Source: Akkermansiaceae bacterium UBA7331
GTDB lineage: Bacteria > Verrucomicrobiota > Verrucomicrobiia > Verrucomicrobiales > Akkermansiaceae
NCBI GenBank assembly: GCA_002471255.1
Contig: DKPP01000002.1
Location: 300,600 to 364,599, forward strand
Reading direction: 5' to 3'
DNA: 64,000 nt
Below the pieces are notes generated by a model. The model worked only from the letters and a program-made list of their open reading frames with translations, was not told the DNA's origin and made no database searches. Shown one piece after another: positions 9,339 through 17,645 of the stretch; the first letter of the stretch is position 1; every line of letters begins with the position of its first letter. The position numbers were made by a program, and so were the translations under genes.

Positions 9339-9752
9339 TTATTTGTCTTCGCCTTGTTCCTCTTTATCAGAAGGGAGATCCAGTTCTATACCCATATCCA
9401 TAAGTCTTTGTATTCTCTCGCTATCGTCTCCCCTTACCAAGGGAGGTGCATTTTTTTCTCTAGCAACAATCAAATTAAAATCAATAATGGTGATATGTCC
9501 CGATTGATTAATTCTGATAGCGTTATATCCCTTAGCGTCTAAGTCAGACAGAAAGTAACCTATCTCAAGAGCTTTTCGGTCGTTAGGATCTGTATCCAAT
9601 ATCTTTAATTTCTTATTTTTGGCAGAATCATACAAAATGGAATATGGTTGATCCGAAATTTTTTCATATTTCGAAATTTCTTTTTCCGATTTCTTCTCAC
9701 ATGCACACAACGTAAGAATTATAAAATTTATTAATAATATCTTATTTTTCAT
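9339..9752 (-). CDS. Small lipoprotein, unknown function (cassette gene)
   Basis: A 137-residue protein with an N-terminal signal and lipobox (LTLCAC, lipidated Cys about residue 18), so probably anchored in a membrane facing the periplasm. The mature part is charged and ends in an Asp/Glu-rich tail; I recognise no domain. It sits downstream of the 9923-10555 lipoprotein in the slot that in the two sister cassettes is filled by a four-helix membrane protein (11187-11897 and 14374-15084). The spacer in front of all three is homologous. This suggests a different gene was exchanged into the same position. An immunity role is inferred from context only. Confidence 0.65.
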   Translation of the reverse strand: MKNKILLINFIILTLCACEKKSEKEISKYEKISDQPYSILYDSAKNKKLKILDTDPNDRKALEIGYFLSDLDAKGYNAIRINQSGHITIIDFNLIVAREKNAPPLVRGDDSERIQRLMDMGIELDLPSDKEEQGEDK

Positions 9753-9814
9753 TTATTGTTTTTGTTATTTACTGTTAATATTTTCAATATAATCGTCAAT
9801 AAGTTTTTTTAATG

Positions 9815-9922
9815 ATGTGATCAATAGATATAGGTGTATATTGATTGGTTAGTCTATTTAAAATAAATTGTATATGTTATAATTTACTTTTTTGTCGATA
9901 TCTATTGTAAATAACGCTTCAT
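9815..9922 (-). repeat. Intercistronic repeat, copy 1
   Basis: AT-rich spacer between the two genes of this cassette, clearly homologous to 11941-12064 and 15122-15250. In each case it starts at the stop codon of the type-A lipoprotein and runs toward the next gene. It marks the three modules as duplicates of one ancestor. Confidence 0.75.
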
Positions 9923-10555
9923 TTAAAGTGGGGATTGCTTGTTAAATAATGGATTTTTAGTTTTCACTCGTTCCATAATTTTTTGTCCATATTTAAATTT
10001 TGTCAAATTTTCTTGAGTAATGAGCTTACAAATAATACTGAAATACGGATATTCTTCCTCTTCTTCTCCCATATAATACCATAAAAAGTCCCACCCTTTT
10101 TTATCATCCGGATGCTCTAGAATGTAATATTTTACGACAATTTCAAATAAATCCAAGTAGTCTAAATAGTTGTAATTCGAGTCATCTGTGGTATCCAATA
10201 AAAATTTGATATTATTATCAGATGAAATTTTTCGAATTGCAGAAAGTATTCGCATATACCAGTAATTATTAAGTTCCAGTCCGGGCCTTTTCGATATATC
10301 CCCATTATGGTTTAATGCTTTTTCCCAGTTAGCGGAATTGACAATTGTACTTGCAAGCAATTCCTTTTGTTCTCTAGATAATTGATTAAACAATTTATCT
10401 GCTTTTAACTCTTCTTTTGACACAGGTAGATCATTGATGTCAAAAATAGGAGCTGGAGTAGGTTTAAATTTATTTGAATTATCAGAACAGGAAATAACAA
10501 TCCCGTTAGTCATGATGCTAAATAAGGCAATAACTATATATTGTGTTTTTTTCAT
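9923..10555 (-). CDS. Type-A lipoprotein, copy 1 (putative immunity protein)
   Basis: A 210-residue predicted lipoprotein: Lys-Lys start, hydrophobic core and lipobox ending at Cys23 (GIVISC). The mature part looks helical, with conserved blocks LSREQKELLASTIVNSANW, YWYMRILSAIRKISSDNN and ITQENLTKFKYGQKIMERV. It matches no family I can name. Two close paralogs lie at 12065-12739 and 15251-15883, with differences concentrated in a central loop and in an Asp/Tyr-rich segment near residues 120-135. Each copy follows an Rhs remnant by about 40 bases. By analogy with Rhs toxin/immunity pairs it may be an exported immunity protein; this is inference. Confidence 0.75.
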   Translation of the reverse strand: MKKTQYIVIALFSIMTNGIVISCSDNSNKFKPTPAPIFDINDLPVSKEELKADKLFNQLSREQKELLASTIVNSANWEKALNHNGDISKRPGLELNNYWYMRILSAIRKISSDNNIKFLLDTTDDSNYNYLDYLDLFEIVVKYYILEHPDDKKGWDFLWYYMGEEEEEYPYFSIICKLITQENLTKFKYGQKIMERVKTKNPLFNKQSPL

Positions 10556-10607
10556 AGCATGAGAACTTTTTCTGTAGTTTCAGTTGAGTGTACACTTTTT
10601 CATATTA

Positions 10608-10859
10608 AAAAACAGCTTCGCTGACTTCATTAAGCTATCATCAGTGTCATAAGCGTGTTGCGTGGCAGTCGTACCGTCATTATGGTTACTTGAAGCAATC
10701 GACCATTTCGTTCATCATAGACATAGTCGTGATGAGCAGGGTCATGGGATCATCCTCGATCTTTTGCCCTGCCACACGGAAGCTTTTCATGCTTACCAAG
10801 CGACCAGCCTGATCATAAGAGTAGACGACCGGTTGCGCAGCCGTTCCCTATTTTGCTAA
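10608..10859 (-). pseudogene. Rhs C-terminal remnant 1 (frameshifted, internally deleted)
   Basis: Homologous to the start and middle of the Rhs fragment at 19457-20476 but missing the stretch between GQKIEDDPMT and TYVYDELSGR. Two single-base losses relative to the copy at 12784 (near 10686 and near 10730) break the frame, so no open reading frame remains. The remnant ends in non-Rhs sequence just before the type-A lipoprotein gene. Confidence 0.8.
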
Positions 10860-11043
10860 TCTATAAGAAACAAAGGATTAGTCAAATCAATAAAATAATA
10901 TTGATGTTATAAAATTATCCATATATATCAAGCAGCGACAAAAATGATCTTATCGCTGCTTATTAGATAATAATCAATAAATTCTATGAAGGTAAGCTAA
11001 TATGGCGACTGAAGGCTAGTTTATTTAATTGAACCCGCGCGTT
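10860..11043 (-). repeat. Inter-cassette repeat, copy 1, with hairpin
   Basis: Direct repeat shared with 13063-13231 and 14061-14230. It continues from the conserved Rhs left boundary, through a hairpin (10930-10961) and ends at a short GC-rich box (CGCGCGTT-like). The hairpin arm here has two mismatches. The following bases 11044-11186 are AT-rich with no gene. Confidence 0.8.
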
Positions 11044-11186
11044 CTAATAATAAAAAAAACTGTATTACATCTGATTAACATATACACCGATAAAATTTAC
11101 TAAGCAGAAAGCCTTGTGATCTCATCTCAATTAAGTCGAGTCAATATATAATGTAATCCGACATAGAAACGCTATTAATTTTGAAA

Positions 11187-11897
11187 TTACTGATGAATTA
11201 TCTGTTTTGAAGGGCCGTCATTGCGGGAAGAAGATTCATTCCATGAATAGCTAAAATATTCATTTTTATTACTATATTCTCCCTTGTATGAAGTAGTCAT
11301 ATCGGCATGATCATTTCGAAGAATATTAACTATAGATATTCCTTTTTTGCGCAAATCTTCAGGCAAATATTTATTTTGCACTTTTACAATAAAAGACGTC
11401 TCAAATAAAAAAAATAGAATTAATGTAGGAAGTATATATAATACTGTAGGGATATACTGATTCGTTTCAGGGAATAAGACATATATGATAGTGCTTCCCA
11501 AAAATGCGCAAAAAACCCACAATTCCTTAAGAGAAATCCATGAAGCATATTTGGGATATGTATAAGCAATTATATCATCTTTTTCTTGGACGTTTATTAG
11601 ATACTCTCCATATGAATCAAGGGAATTGGTTCTCTCTATTGAAATAATATCTTTTGCATTTTTAAGCTTATTCTGGCAATGTAAAATTTGCAAAAACCAT
11701 AGAATGTTCCAATAATCCGTATTTGCAGTTTTTTTGAGAATCCATGCAAACAATATATAGAAGGCCATAAAACTAATAAATATAGGAATAAGAACTTTAT
11801 ATAGAGTGATGTTATGACTGATTTCTGGAACTGATAAACCTAAGAACATACTTGCTGAAGCTAGAGTAGATACCTTAATTAAGTAAGATTTTTTCAT
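11187..11897 (-). CDS. Type-B four-helix membrane protein, copy 1
   Basis: A 236-residue integral membrane protein with hydrophobic segments near residues 8-25, 35-55, 128-142 and 148-165 and a hydrophilic C-terminal tail rich in Asn and Ser. No known family was recognised. It is a paralog of the gene at 14374-15084. The central block from TANTDYWNI to SLKELW and the C-terminal tail are almost identical, while the first two hydrophobic segments and the 130-165 region differ. It follows a type-A lipoprotein gene in a two-gene unit. It may be a membrane-located immunity protein; that is inference from the cassette context. Confidence 0.7.
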   Translation of the reverse strand: MKKSYLIKVSTLASASMFLGLSVPEISHNITLYKVLIPIFISFMAFYILFAWILKKTANTDYWNILWFLQILHCQNKLKNAKDIISIERTNSLDSYGEYLINVQEKDDIIAYTYPKYASWISLKELWVFCAFLGSTIIYVLFPETNQYIPTVLYILPTLILFFLFETSFIVKVQNKYLPEDLRKKGISIVNILRNDHADMTTSYKGEYSNKNEYFSYSWNESSSRNDGPSKQIIHQ

Positions 11898-11940
11898 ATA
11901 TTTAGTTGTTATTATAAAAAATGCTTTATCGTGATAAATA

Positions 11941-12064
11941 TTTTTAATGATGTAATCAATTGATATAGGTGTATATTGATCGGTTAGTCTTTTTAAAATA
12001 AATTGTATATGTTATAATTTTAAAATCTACTTTTTTTCGATAGTTATTGTGAATAACGCTTCAT
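11941..12064 (-). repeat. Intercistronic repeat, copy 2
   Basis: Homologous to 9815-9922 and 15122-15250. It separates the type-A lipoprotein from the type-B membrane gene and contains no gene. Confidence 0.75.
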
Positions 12065-12739
12065 TTAAAGTGGGTCTTGCCTGTTAAATAATGGATTTTT
12101 AGTTTTCACTCTTTCCATAATTTTTTGTCCATATTTAAATTTTGTCAAATTTTCTTGAGTAATGAGATTGCAAATATCGGTGAAATATCGATATTCTTCC
12201 TCTTCCATTCCCATATAAAACCATAAAAAGTCCCATCCATTTTTATCATCCGGATGCTGTAGAATGTAATAATTTACGACAATTTTAAATAAATCCAAGT
12301 AGTCTAGATAGTTGTAATTCGTGTCACCTATGGTATCCAATAAAAATTTAATATTATTATCAGATGAGATTTTCCGAATTGCAGCAAGGATTCGCATATA
12401 CCAGTAATAATTATGTTCCAGTACAGGACCTTTTAATGAATCCTCATCAGGGGTTAATGATTTTTCTCGGTTTTTTAATGAGTCCTCATAATGGATTAAT
12501 GCTTTTTTCCAGTTAGCAGAATTAACAATTGTACTTGCAAGTAATTCCTTTTGTTCTCTAGATAATTGATTAAACAATTTCTTTGCTTTTAACCCTGATT
12601 TGGACACTGGTAGATCATTGATGTCAAAACATTTAACTAAAGTAGGTTTAAATTTATTTGAATTATCAGAACAGGAGATAACGATCCCGCTAGTCATGAT
12701 GCTAAATAAGGCAATAACTATATATTGTGTTTTTTTCAT
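12065..12739 (-). CDS. Type-A lipoprotein, copy 2, with internal duplication
   Basis: A 224-residue paralog of 9923-10555 and 15251-15883 with the same lipobox (Cys23) and conserved blocks. It is 14 residues longer because of a short in-frame tandem duplication in the central variable loop: an EDSLK-type motif appears twice around residues 82-97. The rest is near-identical to the other copies. The reading frame is intact. It begins about 45 bases after Rhs remnant 2 and is followed by the type-B membrane gene. Function unknown; putative immunity protein by position. Confidence 0.75.
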   Translation of the reverse strand: MKKTQYIVIALFSIMTSGIVISCSDNSNKFKPTLVKCFDINDLPVSKSGLKAKKLFNQLSREQKELLASTIVNSANWKKALIHYEDSLKNREKSLTPDEDSLKGPVLEHNYYWYMRILAAIRKISSDNNIKFLLDTIGDTNYNYLDYLDLFKIVVNYYILQHPDDKNGWDFLWFYMGMEEEEYRYFTDICNLITQENLTKFKYGQKIMERVKTKNPLFNRQDPL

Positions 12740-12783
12740 AGCATGAGAATTTTTTCTGTAGTTTTAGATGAGTATACACGTTT

Positions 12784-13062
12784 TCATATTAAAATAAACA
12801 GCTTCGCTGACTTCATTAAGCTATCATCAGTGTCATAAGAGTGTTGCGTGGAAGCCGTACCGTCATTATGGTTCACTTGAAGCAATCGACCGCTTAGCTC
12901 ATCATAGACATAGGTCACGATGAGCAGGGTCATGGAATCATCCTCGATCTTTTGCCCTGCCACACGGAAGCTTTTCATGCTTACCAAGCGACCTGCCTGA
13001 TCATAAGCGTAGACGACCGGTTTCGCAGCCGTTCCCCATTCTGCGACTCTATAAGAAACAAA
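12784..13062 (-). pseudogene. Rhs C-terminal remnant 2 (internally deleted, still open)
   Basis: Rhs fragment with the same internal deletion as remnants 1 and 3. It reads from a stop codon near 13065 through VVYAYDQAGRLVSMKSFRVA and GQKIEDDSMT directly into TYVYDELSGRLLQVNHNDG. It then leaves the Rhs frame after QHSYD with about 15 unrelated residues. It lacks the RHS core and has no convincing start codon or ribosome site, so it is probably not a functional protein. Confidence 0.8.
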
Positions 13063-13231
13063 GGATTAGTCAAATCAATAAAATGATATTGATGTTATAA
13101 AATTATCCATATATATCAAGCAGCGACAAGAATGATCTTATCGCTGCTTATCGAATAATAATCAATAAATTCTATGAAGGTAAGCTAATATGGCGACTGA
13201 AGGCTAGCTTATTTAATTGAGCCCACGCGTT
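13063..13231 (-). repeat. Inter-cassette repeat, copy 2, with hairpin
   Basis: Near-identical to 10860-11043 and 14061-14230. The hairpin (13118-13149) has 14-base arms with one odd position that is a G-U pair when transcribed from the minus strand and a C/A mismatch on the plus strand. The repeat ends directly before the stop codon of the ankyrin gene. Confidence 0.85.
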
Positions 13232-13232
13232 A

Positions 13233-13730
13233 TTATTGTTTTTCTTTCGGGTTTCGTGTTATAACGCATTCTCGAAGTTCTTCGGGGCTGAGCCCTGAGA
13301 TGTTTTTTATCTTAGGGTCAGCGCCATGTTTCAATAGTAACTCATATATTCTACCATCGACATGACGTGCTGCATAATGTAAGGCTGTTTCGTCTTCTAC
13401 AGAACCTTCAGGATGTATTTTATTTTTTTTATTTTTTTTGTTCACATCTGCACCCAAATTGATCAAAGCTTTAGCATACTCAATGTCGTTTGCTTTAGCG
13501 GCGACCATGAGTGGAGTGTCTTGAATGTAGTACACTACGCCAGGAAACGCGAATGTCATGCAATCAATATTTCCTGTTTCAAGAATTCCTGTTGAGGAAA
13601 TAAAAAGAGCTTGTTGATATATATTATTAGAAAGACCGTTTAGATCTGCAGGAAAGATCAGATGACTTCTGTTAGCAATAACATCCCTTGGTTCTATCGG
13701 TTTTTTAATTGCACAACATGAGCAAGTCAT
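13233..13730 (-). CDS. Ankyrin-repeat protein, probably a lipoprotein with damaged start
   Basis: The C-terminal half has two ankyrin repeats (TPLMVAAKANDIEYAKALIN and TALHYAARHVDGRIYELLLK), each followed by a GAD loop. These are protein-protein interaction modules, and ankyrin proteins are known as immunity partners in some toxin systems. The ATG at 13730 would start inside a Cys-rich segment. In the same frame the DNA continues upstream to 13775 and encodes a typical signal peptide and lipobox (KNTKYILLSLFGLTMTC), but the expected start codon is ATA. So either translation uses the internal ATG and the protein stays cytoplasmic, or the original lipoprotein start was lost by a single substitution. 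A toxin-tip remnant ends about 20 bases upstream. Confidence 0.75.
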   Translation of the reverse strand: MTCSCCAIKKPIEPRDVIANRSHLIFPADLNGLSNNIYQQALFISSTGILETGNIDCMTFAFPGVVYYIQDTPLMVAAKANDIEYAKALINLGADVNKKNKKNKIHPEGSVEDETALHYAARHVDGRIYELLLKHGADPKIKNISGLSPEELRECVITRNPKEKQ

Positions 13731-13793
13731 CGTTAATCCAAATAAGCTTAATAATATGTATTTTGTATTTTTTATTTTTCTGTAAATGTTACT

Positions 13794-14060
13794 TTAATGG
13801 TTGGATTTTTTTTGAGATGTTCTTTTACACAGCAAACAAATAGATAATTCCTCAGCCTTATAGAAGGAATCCTGATCATCAAAAGTATGGATATAAGGTA
13901 TTAAGAGTCTATTTACTGCCTTGATGGGGTATGATGTTATCCTCGATCTTTTGCCCTGCCACACGGAAGCTTTTCATGCTTACCAAGCGACCTTCCTGAT
14001 CATAAGCGTAGACGACCGGTTGCGCAGCCGTTCCCAATTCTGCGACTCTATAAGAAACAA
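13794..14060 (-). pseudogene. Rhs remnant joined out of frame to a toxin-tip C-terminus
   Basis: The right half (about 13932-14060) matches the conserved Rhs left boundary through GQKIED. The Rhs frame then runs into a stop within about ten codons. In another frame the left half (13794-13931) encodes a clean C-terminal segment, including RLLIPYIHTFDDQDSF and AEELSICLLCKRTS, ending at a TAA just before the ankyrin gene's signal-peptide region. I read this as a deletion that fused the Rhs boundary to the last 40-45 codons of a lost toxin tip. Confidence 0.65.
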
Positions 14061-14230
14061 AGGATTAGTCAAATCAATAAAATGATATTGATGTTATAAA
14101 ATTATCCATATATATCAAGCAGTGACAAAAATGATCTTATCGCTGCTTATCAAATAATAATCAATAAATTCTATGAAGGTAAGCTAATATGGCGACTGAA
14201 GGCTAGTTTATTTAATTGAACCCGCGCGTT
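14061..14230 (-). repeat. Inter-cassette repeat, copy 3, with hairpin
   Basis: Third full copy of the repeat, hairpin at 14117-14148, ending in the GC-rich box. The 143 bases that follow, up to 14373, are homologous to 11044-11186, showing that the duplicated unit includes the region downstream of the type-B gene. Confidence 0.82.
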
Positions 14231-14373
14231 TTGATAATATAAAAAACTGTATTACATCTGATTAATATATAGACCGATAAAATTTATTAAGCAAAAAGCC
14301 TTGTGACCCCTTCTCAATTAAATCGAGTCAATATATGATGTAATCCGACATAGAAACGCAATTAATTTTGAAA

Positions 14374-15084
14374 TTACTGATGAATTATCTGTTTTGAAGG
14401 GCCGTCATTGCGGGAAGAAGATTCATTCCATGAACAGCTAAAATATTCATTTTGCTTACTATATTCACCCCTGTATAAAGTAGTCATATCGGCATGATCA
14501 TTTCGAATGATATTAACTATAGATATTCCCTTTTGGCGTAAATATTTAGGCAAATATTTATTTTGCACTTTTCTAATAAAAGATGTCTCAAATAAAATAA
14601 ATAGGATTAATGTAGGAACGATATATAATGTTTTAGGGATATATTGATTTATCTCAGGGAATAAGTTATATATAATAACGCCTCCCAAAAATGTGCAAAA
14701 AATCCACAATTCTTTAAGAGAAATCCATGAAGCATATTTGGGATATGTATAAGCAATTATATCATCTTCTTTTTGGACGGTTATTAGATACTCTCCATAT
14801 GAATCAAGGGAATTTGTTCTCTCTATTGAAATAATATCTTTAGCATTTTTAAGTTTATTCTGGCAATGTAAAATTTGCAAAAACCATACAATGTTCCAAT
14901 AATCCGTATTTGCAGTTTTTTTGAAAACCCATAAAAGACATATATAGGGACCCATAAAGCCAATAAGTAAAGGCATAAGAACATCATATAGATTTATATT
15001 ATGACTAATAAATGGAGTTAAGGAATCAAATGACATGACTGCTGAAAATAGAGCAGATACCTTAATTATGTTAGATTTTTTCAT
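14374..15084 (-). CDS. Type-B four-helix membrane protein, copy 2
   Basis: Paralog of 11187-11897, same length (236 residues). The central and C-terminal parts, including SERTNSLDSYGEYLI-like and ASWISLKELW blocks and the Asn/Ser-rich tail, are nearly identical. The N-terminal hydrophobic segments and the 130-165 membrane region have changed. It is preceded by the intercistronic repeat and a type-A lipoprotein gene. The frame is intact. Function unknown; possible membrane immunity protein. Confidence 0.7.
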   Translation of the reverse strand: MKKSNIIKVSALFSAVMSFDSLTPFISHNINLYDVLMPLLIGFMGPYICLLWVFKKTANTDYWNIVWFLQILHCQNKLKNAKDIISIERTNSLDSYGEYLITVQKEDDIIAYTYPKYASWISLKELWIFCTFLGGVIIYNLFPEINQYIPKTLYIVPTLILFILFETSFIRKVQNKYLPKYLRQKGISIVNIIRNDHADMTTLYRGEYSKQNEYFSCSWNESSSRNDGPSKQIIHQ

Positions 15085-15121
15085 ATATTTAGTTGATATT
15101 ATAAAACATGCTTTATTGTGA

Positions 15122-15250
15122 TAAATATTTTTAATGATTCGATCAATTGATATAGGTGTATATTGATCGGTTAGTCTTTTTAAAATAAATTGTATATGTT
15201 ATAATTTTATAATCTACTTTTTTCGATAGTTATTGTGAATAACGATTCAT
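15122..15250 (-). repeat. Intercistronic repeat, copy 3
   Basis: Third copy of the spacer seen at 9815-9922 and 11941-12064. No gene inside. Confidence 0.75.
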
Positions 15251-15883
15251 TTAAAGTGGGTCTTGCTTGTTAAATAATGGATTTTTAGTTTTCACTCTTT
15301 CCATAATTTTTTGCCCATATTTAAATTTTGTCAAATTTTCTTGAGTAATGAGCTTACAAATATTACTGAAATATGTGTATTCTTCCTCTTCTTCTCCCAT
15401 ATAATACCATAAAAAGTCCCATCCATTTTTATCATCCGGATGCTGTAGAATGTAATATTTTACGACAATTTTAAATAAATTCAAGTATTCCAAATAGATA
15501 CTATCCGCGCCATCTGTGGTATCCAATAAAAATTTAATATTATTATCAGATGAAATTTTTCGAATTGCAGAAAGTATTCGCATATACCAGTAATTATTAA
15601 GTTCCAGTCCGGGCCTTTTCAATATATCCCCATTATGGTTTAATGCTTTTTCCCAGTTAGCAGAATTGACAATTGTACTTGCGAGCAATTCCTTTTGTTC
15701 TCTAGATAATTGATTAAACAATTTCTTTGCTTTTAACTCTGATTTTGACACAGGTAGATCATTGATGTCAAAAATAGGAGCTGGAGTAGATTTAAATTTA
15801 TTTGAATTATCAGAACAGGAGATAACGATCCCGCTAGTCATGATGCTAAATAAGGCAATAACTATATATTGTGTTTTTTTCAT
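15251..15883 (-). CDS. Type-A lipoprotein, copy 3 (putative immunity protein)
   Basis: A 210-residue paralog of 9923-10555 and 12065-12739 with signal peptide and lipobox Cys23. It is closest to copy 1, sharing the central ISKRPGLELNNYW-type loop, but its segment near residues 120-135 (DGADSIYLEYLNLF) differs from both other copies. That makes this stretch the most variable part of the family and a candidate specificity region. It follows Rhs remnant 3 by about 45 bases and precedes the type-B gene. Function inferred from context only. Confidence 0.75.
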   Translation of the reverse strand: MKKTQYIVIALFSIMTSGIVISCSDNSNKFKSTPAPIFDINDLPVSKSELKAKKLFNQLSREQKELLASTIVNSANWEKALNHNGDILKRPGLELNNYWYMRILSAIRKISSDNNIKFLLDTTDGADSIYLEYLNLFKIVVKYYILQHPDDKNGWDFLWYYMGEEEEEYTYFSNICKLITQENLTKFKYGQKIMERVKTKNPLFNKQDPL

Positions 15884-15929
15884 AGCATGAGAATTTTTTC
15901 TGTAGTTTTAGATGAGTGTACACGTTTTC

Positions 15930-16175
15930 ATATTAAAATAAACAGCTTCGCTGACTTCATTAAGCTATCATCAGTGTCATAAGAGTGTTGCGTGGTAGCC
16001 GTACCGTCATTATGGTTTACTTGAAGCAATCGACCGCTTAGCTCATCATAGACATAGGTCATGATGAGCAGGATCATGGTATTGCCCTTAATCTTGTTCC
16101 TTGTTTGATCATGAGCCTAGACGACCGGTTGTGTAGCCGTTTCCCATTCTGCGACTCTATAAGAAACAAAGGATT
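15930..16175 (-). pseudogene. Rhs C-terminal remnant 3 (internally deleted, diverged)
   Basis: Carries the same internal deletion junction as remnants 1 and 2 and the same non-Rhs end before the lipoprotein gene. The part that should encode MKSFRVAGQKIEDD is further shortened and diverged. The left-boundary segment (about 16110-16175) is still recognisable. No usable open frame. Confidence 0.75.
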
Positions 16176-16355
16176 AGTCAAATCAATGAATTTAATTATT
16201 TAACTTTACAATAAAAATAGATAATTGGTAAGTTGAGTGTTTTTGTAATCAACTGATTAAGGATAAATCCTATGATGACTTTATGATCAATTTTTAATAT
16301 TAATTTTAGAAGATTTTATTCACATTCTTAAGTTGTGTATGGTATATTACCAATA

Positions 16356-16820
16356 TTAATCATTATTATTAATTGTCTCCATTGTGCTTATTTTATCAAA
16401 AATCAAATTGAATCTATTTCTTTCTTTTTCGATATTCCCACTGTATTGCAGCACTTTATCATAATTGTTATATCTTATTCCAATATAATTAGGGCTCACT
16501 GGTGCGCTTAAATCGTTAGGGTGATAGAACGTAGGTACATAATTAGAATACTCTTTAATATCTTTTAAAAGGTTTTTAACGGATCTTTCATCTACAAAAC
16601 CTAATTCATTGATCATATCCGGCGGTGGACCTAATTTGTAATAAGTGGAATATGAATATTCAAACAGTAACGGATTATCCTGTGATCTACTTAATACATA
16701 TAACCGTTTATCGTTTTCCATCCAAACTTGATCAACTTTTTTAAAGTCTTTAATCATATCAACATTTTGACTGCAAGATGTCAGTGCAAAAATACAAATA
16801 TATGTTATCCTTTTAATCAT
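16356..16820 (-). CDS. Small lipoprotein, unknown function (cassette gene)
   Basis: A 154-residue predicted lipoprotein. The start at 16820 (MIKRITYICIFALTSCSQN, lipobox Cys16) is preferred because the longer frame to 16910 would overlap the upstream gene and bury the signal peptide. The mature part has no domain I recognise; it ends with mixed charged residues and a Lys/Glu-Arg-rich helix. It lies 68 bases after the 110-residue gene at 16889-17221, so the two probably form one unit behind a decayed Rhs/tip remnant. Putative exported immunity or accessory protein by position only. Confidence 0.65.
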   Translation of the reverse strand: MIKRITYICIFALTSCSQNVDMIKDFKKVDQVWMENDKRLYVLSRSQDNPLLFEYSYSTYYKLGPPPDMINELGFVDERSVKNLLKDIKEYSNYVPTFYHPNDLSAPVSPNYIGIRYNNYDKVLQYSGNIEKERNRFNLIFDKISTMETINNND

Positions 16821-16888
16821 ATTAATACTATTTACTAAAATAATTCTGTTTAATATTTTCAAATTATTTTGGGGTTTAATGAAAAATC

Positions 16889-17221
16889 CTAGTCTTCTTC
16901 CGTAGAGCAATCAGCATAAATTTCAAGAAAGCAATCTGCCTTTGCCATTGATTTTAACATGCTAGGATTAATTAAAAATCCATTGCCATCTCCTCCTTCT
17001 ATGGCAATGTGAATAAACTTACAACCGACTTTTATTTCTGATGCTATTTTGATAGCATCATCTAAAGCATCGAAAACTATTTTTTCATTTGAATGCTCAA
17101 CATCATAGTCTTTAATCCAGATGTCAAATTTCGGATGTCCTATCGATTCTAATTCACTATGAGGTTGTTCTTTTACGTTTTCCACGCGTAAAATTAAATT
17201 ATTTATACTTGGTATAATCAT
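16889..17221 (-). CDS. Small cytoplasmic protein, unknown function (cassette gene)
   Basis: A 110-residue acidic protein without a signal peptide or membrane segment. It appears to be a compact alpha/beta domain: an N-terminal beta region, a helix around DALDDAIKIASEI, then a strand FIHIAIEGG and a C-terminal helix. Size and acidity are typical of cytoplasmic immunity proteins, and it starts 36 bases after a toxin-tip remnant (17257-17364). I cannot assign a named family. Confidence 0.6.
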   Translation of the reverse strand: MIIPSINNLILRVENVKEQPHSELESIGHPKFDIWIKDYDVEHSNEKIVFDALDDAIKIASEIKVGCKFIHIAIEGGDGNGFLINPSMLKSMAKADCFLEIYADCSTEED

Positions 17222-17256
17222 GTTTAATTGAATTCTATTTTAATTGTATGTTGATA

Positions 17257-17364
17257 TTAAATTTTTGCCATTACATTACTATATTGTACCTTTGATGACG
17301 ACCTGCTATCCCTATTCTTTATGGCTTTCAATTGCTCCATTGATTGCCAATGCTCATTCAACAA
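17257..17364 (-). pseudogene. Toxin-tip C-terminal remnant
   Basis: Open minus-strand segment of 36 codons with a protein-like composition (LLNEHWQSMEQLKAIKN and SKVQYSNVMAKI), ending in TAA 36 bases before the gene at 17221 and interrupted upstream by a TAG. It has no start. I take it as the end of a decayed toxin tip that belonged to the 16889-17221 gene. Confidence 0.4.
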
Positions 17365-17469
17365 CTAGGGCTCTTTTTGCTGTAAAATTTGCACATTTAG
17401 TTATCATTCTTTAAATAGTATAGCCTTTGGTGTCCTATCTGGAAGTGTCCGTAGTCTCTGCGGGTCAGT

Positions 17470-17560
17470 TCATGGGGTTATTCTTGGCCTTTTGCTTTAT
17501 CGCGCGGAATCTTTTCATCTTTACCAAGTGATATGCCTAATCATAAGAGTAAAGCAAATA
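17470..17560 (-). pseudogene. Heavily diverged Rhs left-boundary remnant
   Basis: Aligns by eye with the conserved block encoding AYDQAGRLVSMKSFRVAGQKIEDDPM in the other fragments, but with many substitutions. It is the most diverged of the recognisable Rhs fragments, so this cassette is likely older than its neighbours. Confidence 0.55.
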
Positions 17561-17645
17561 TAATTATGATCCTTTTGCTGCACAAAAATCTCTTTTAGCC
17601 TATTTCTAAACCGAAAGGGGAAAATAATAAAACATTTTTAAAAAA

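Noticed and set aside
10662..10859. Plus-strand open frames opposite the Rhs fragments (also at 18558-18800 and 20294-20536)
   Set aside because: They are antisense to clear YD-repeat coding sequence and recur only because the Rhs fragments are repeated.
10860..14230. CRISPR array
   Set aside because: The repeats are about 170-230 bases long and 1-2 kb apart, with genes between them, and no cas gene is present.
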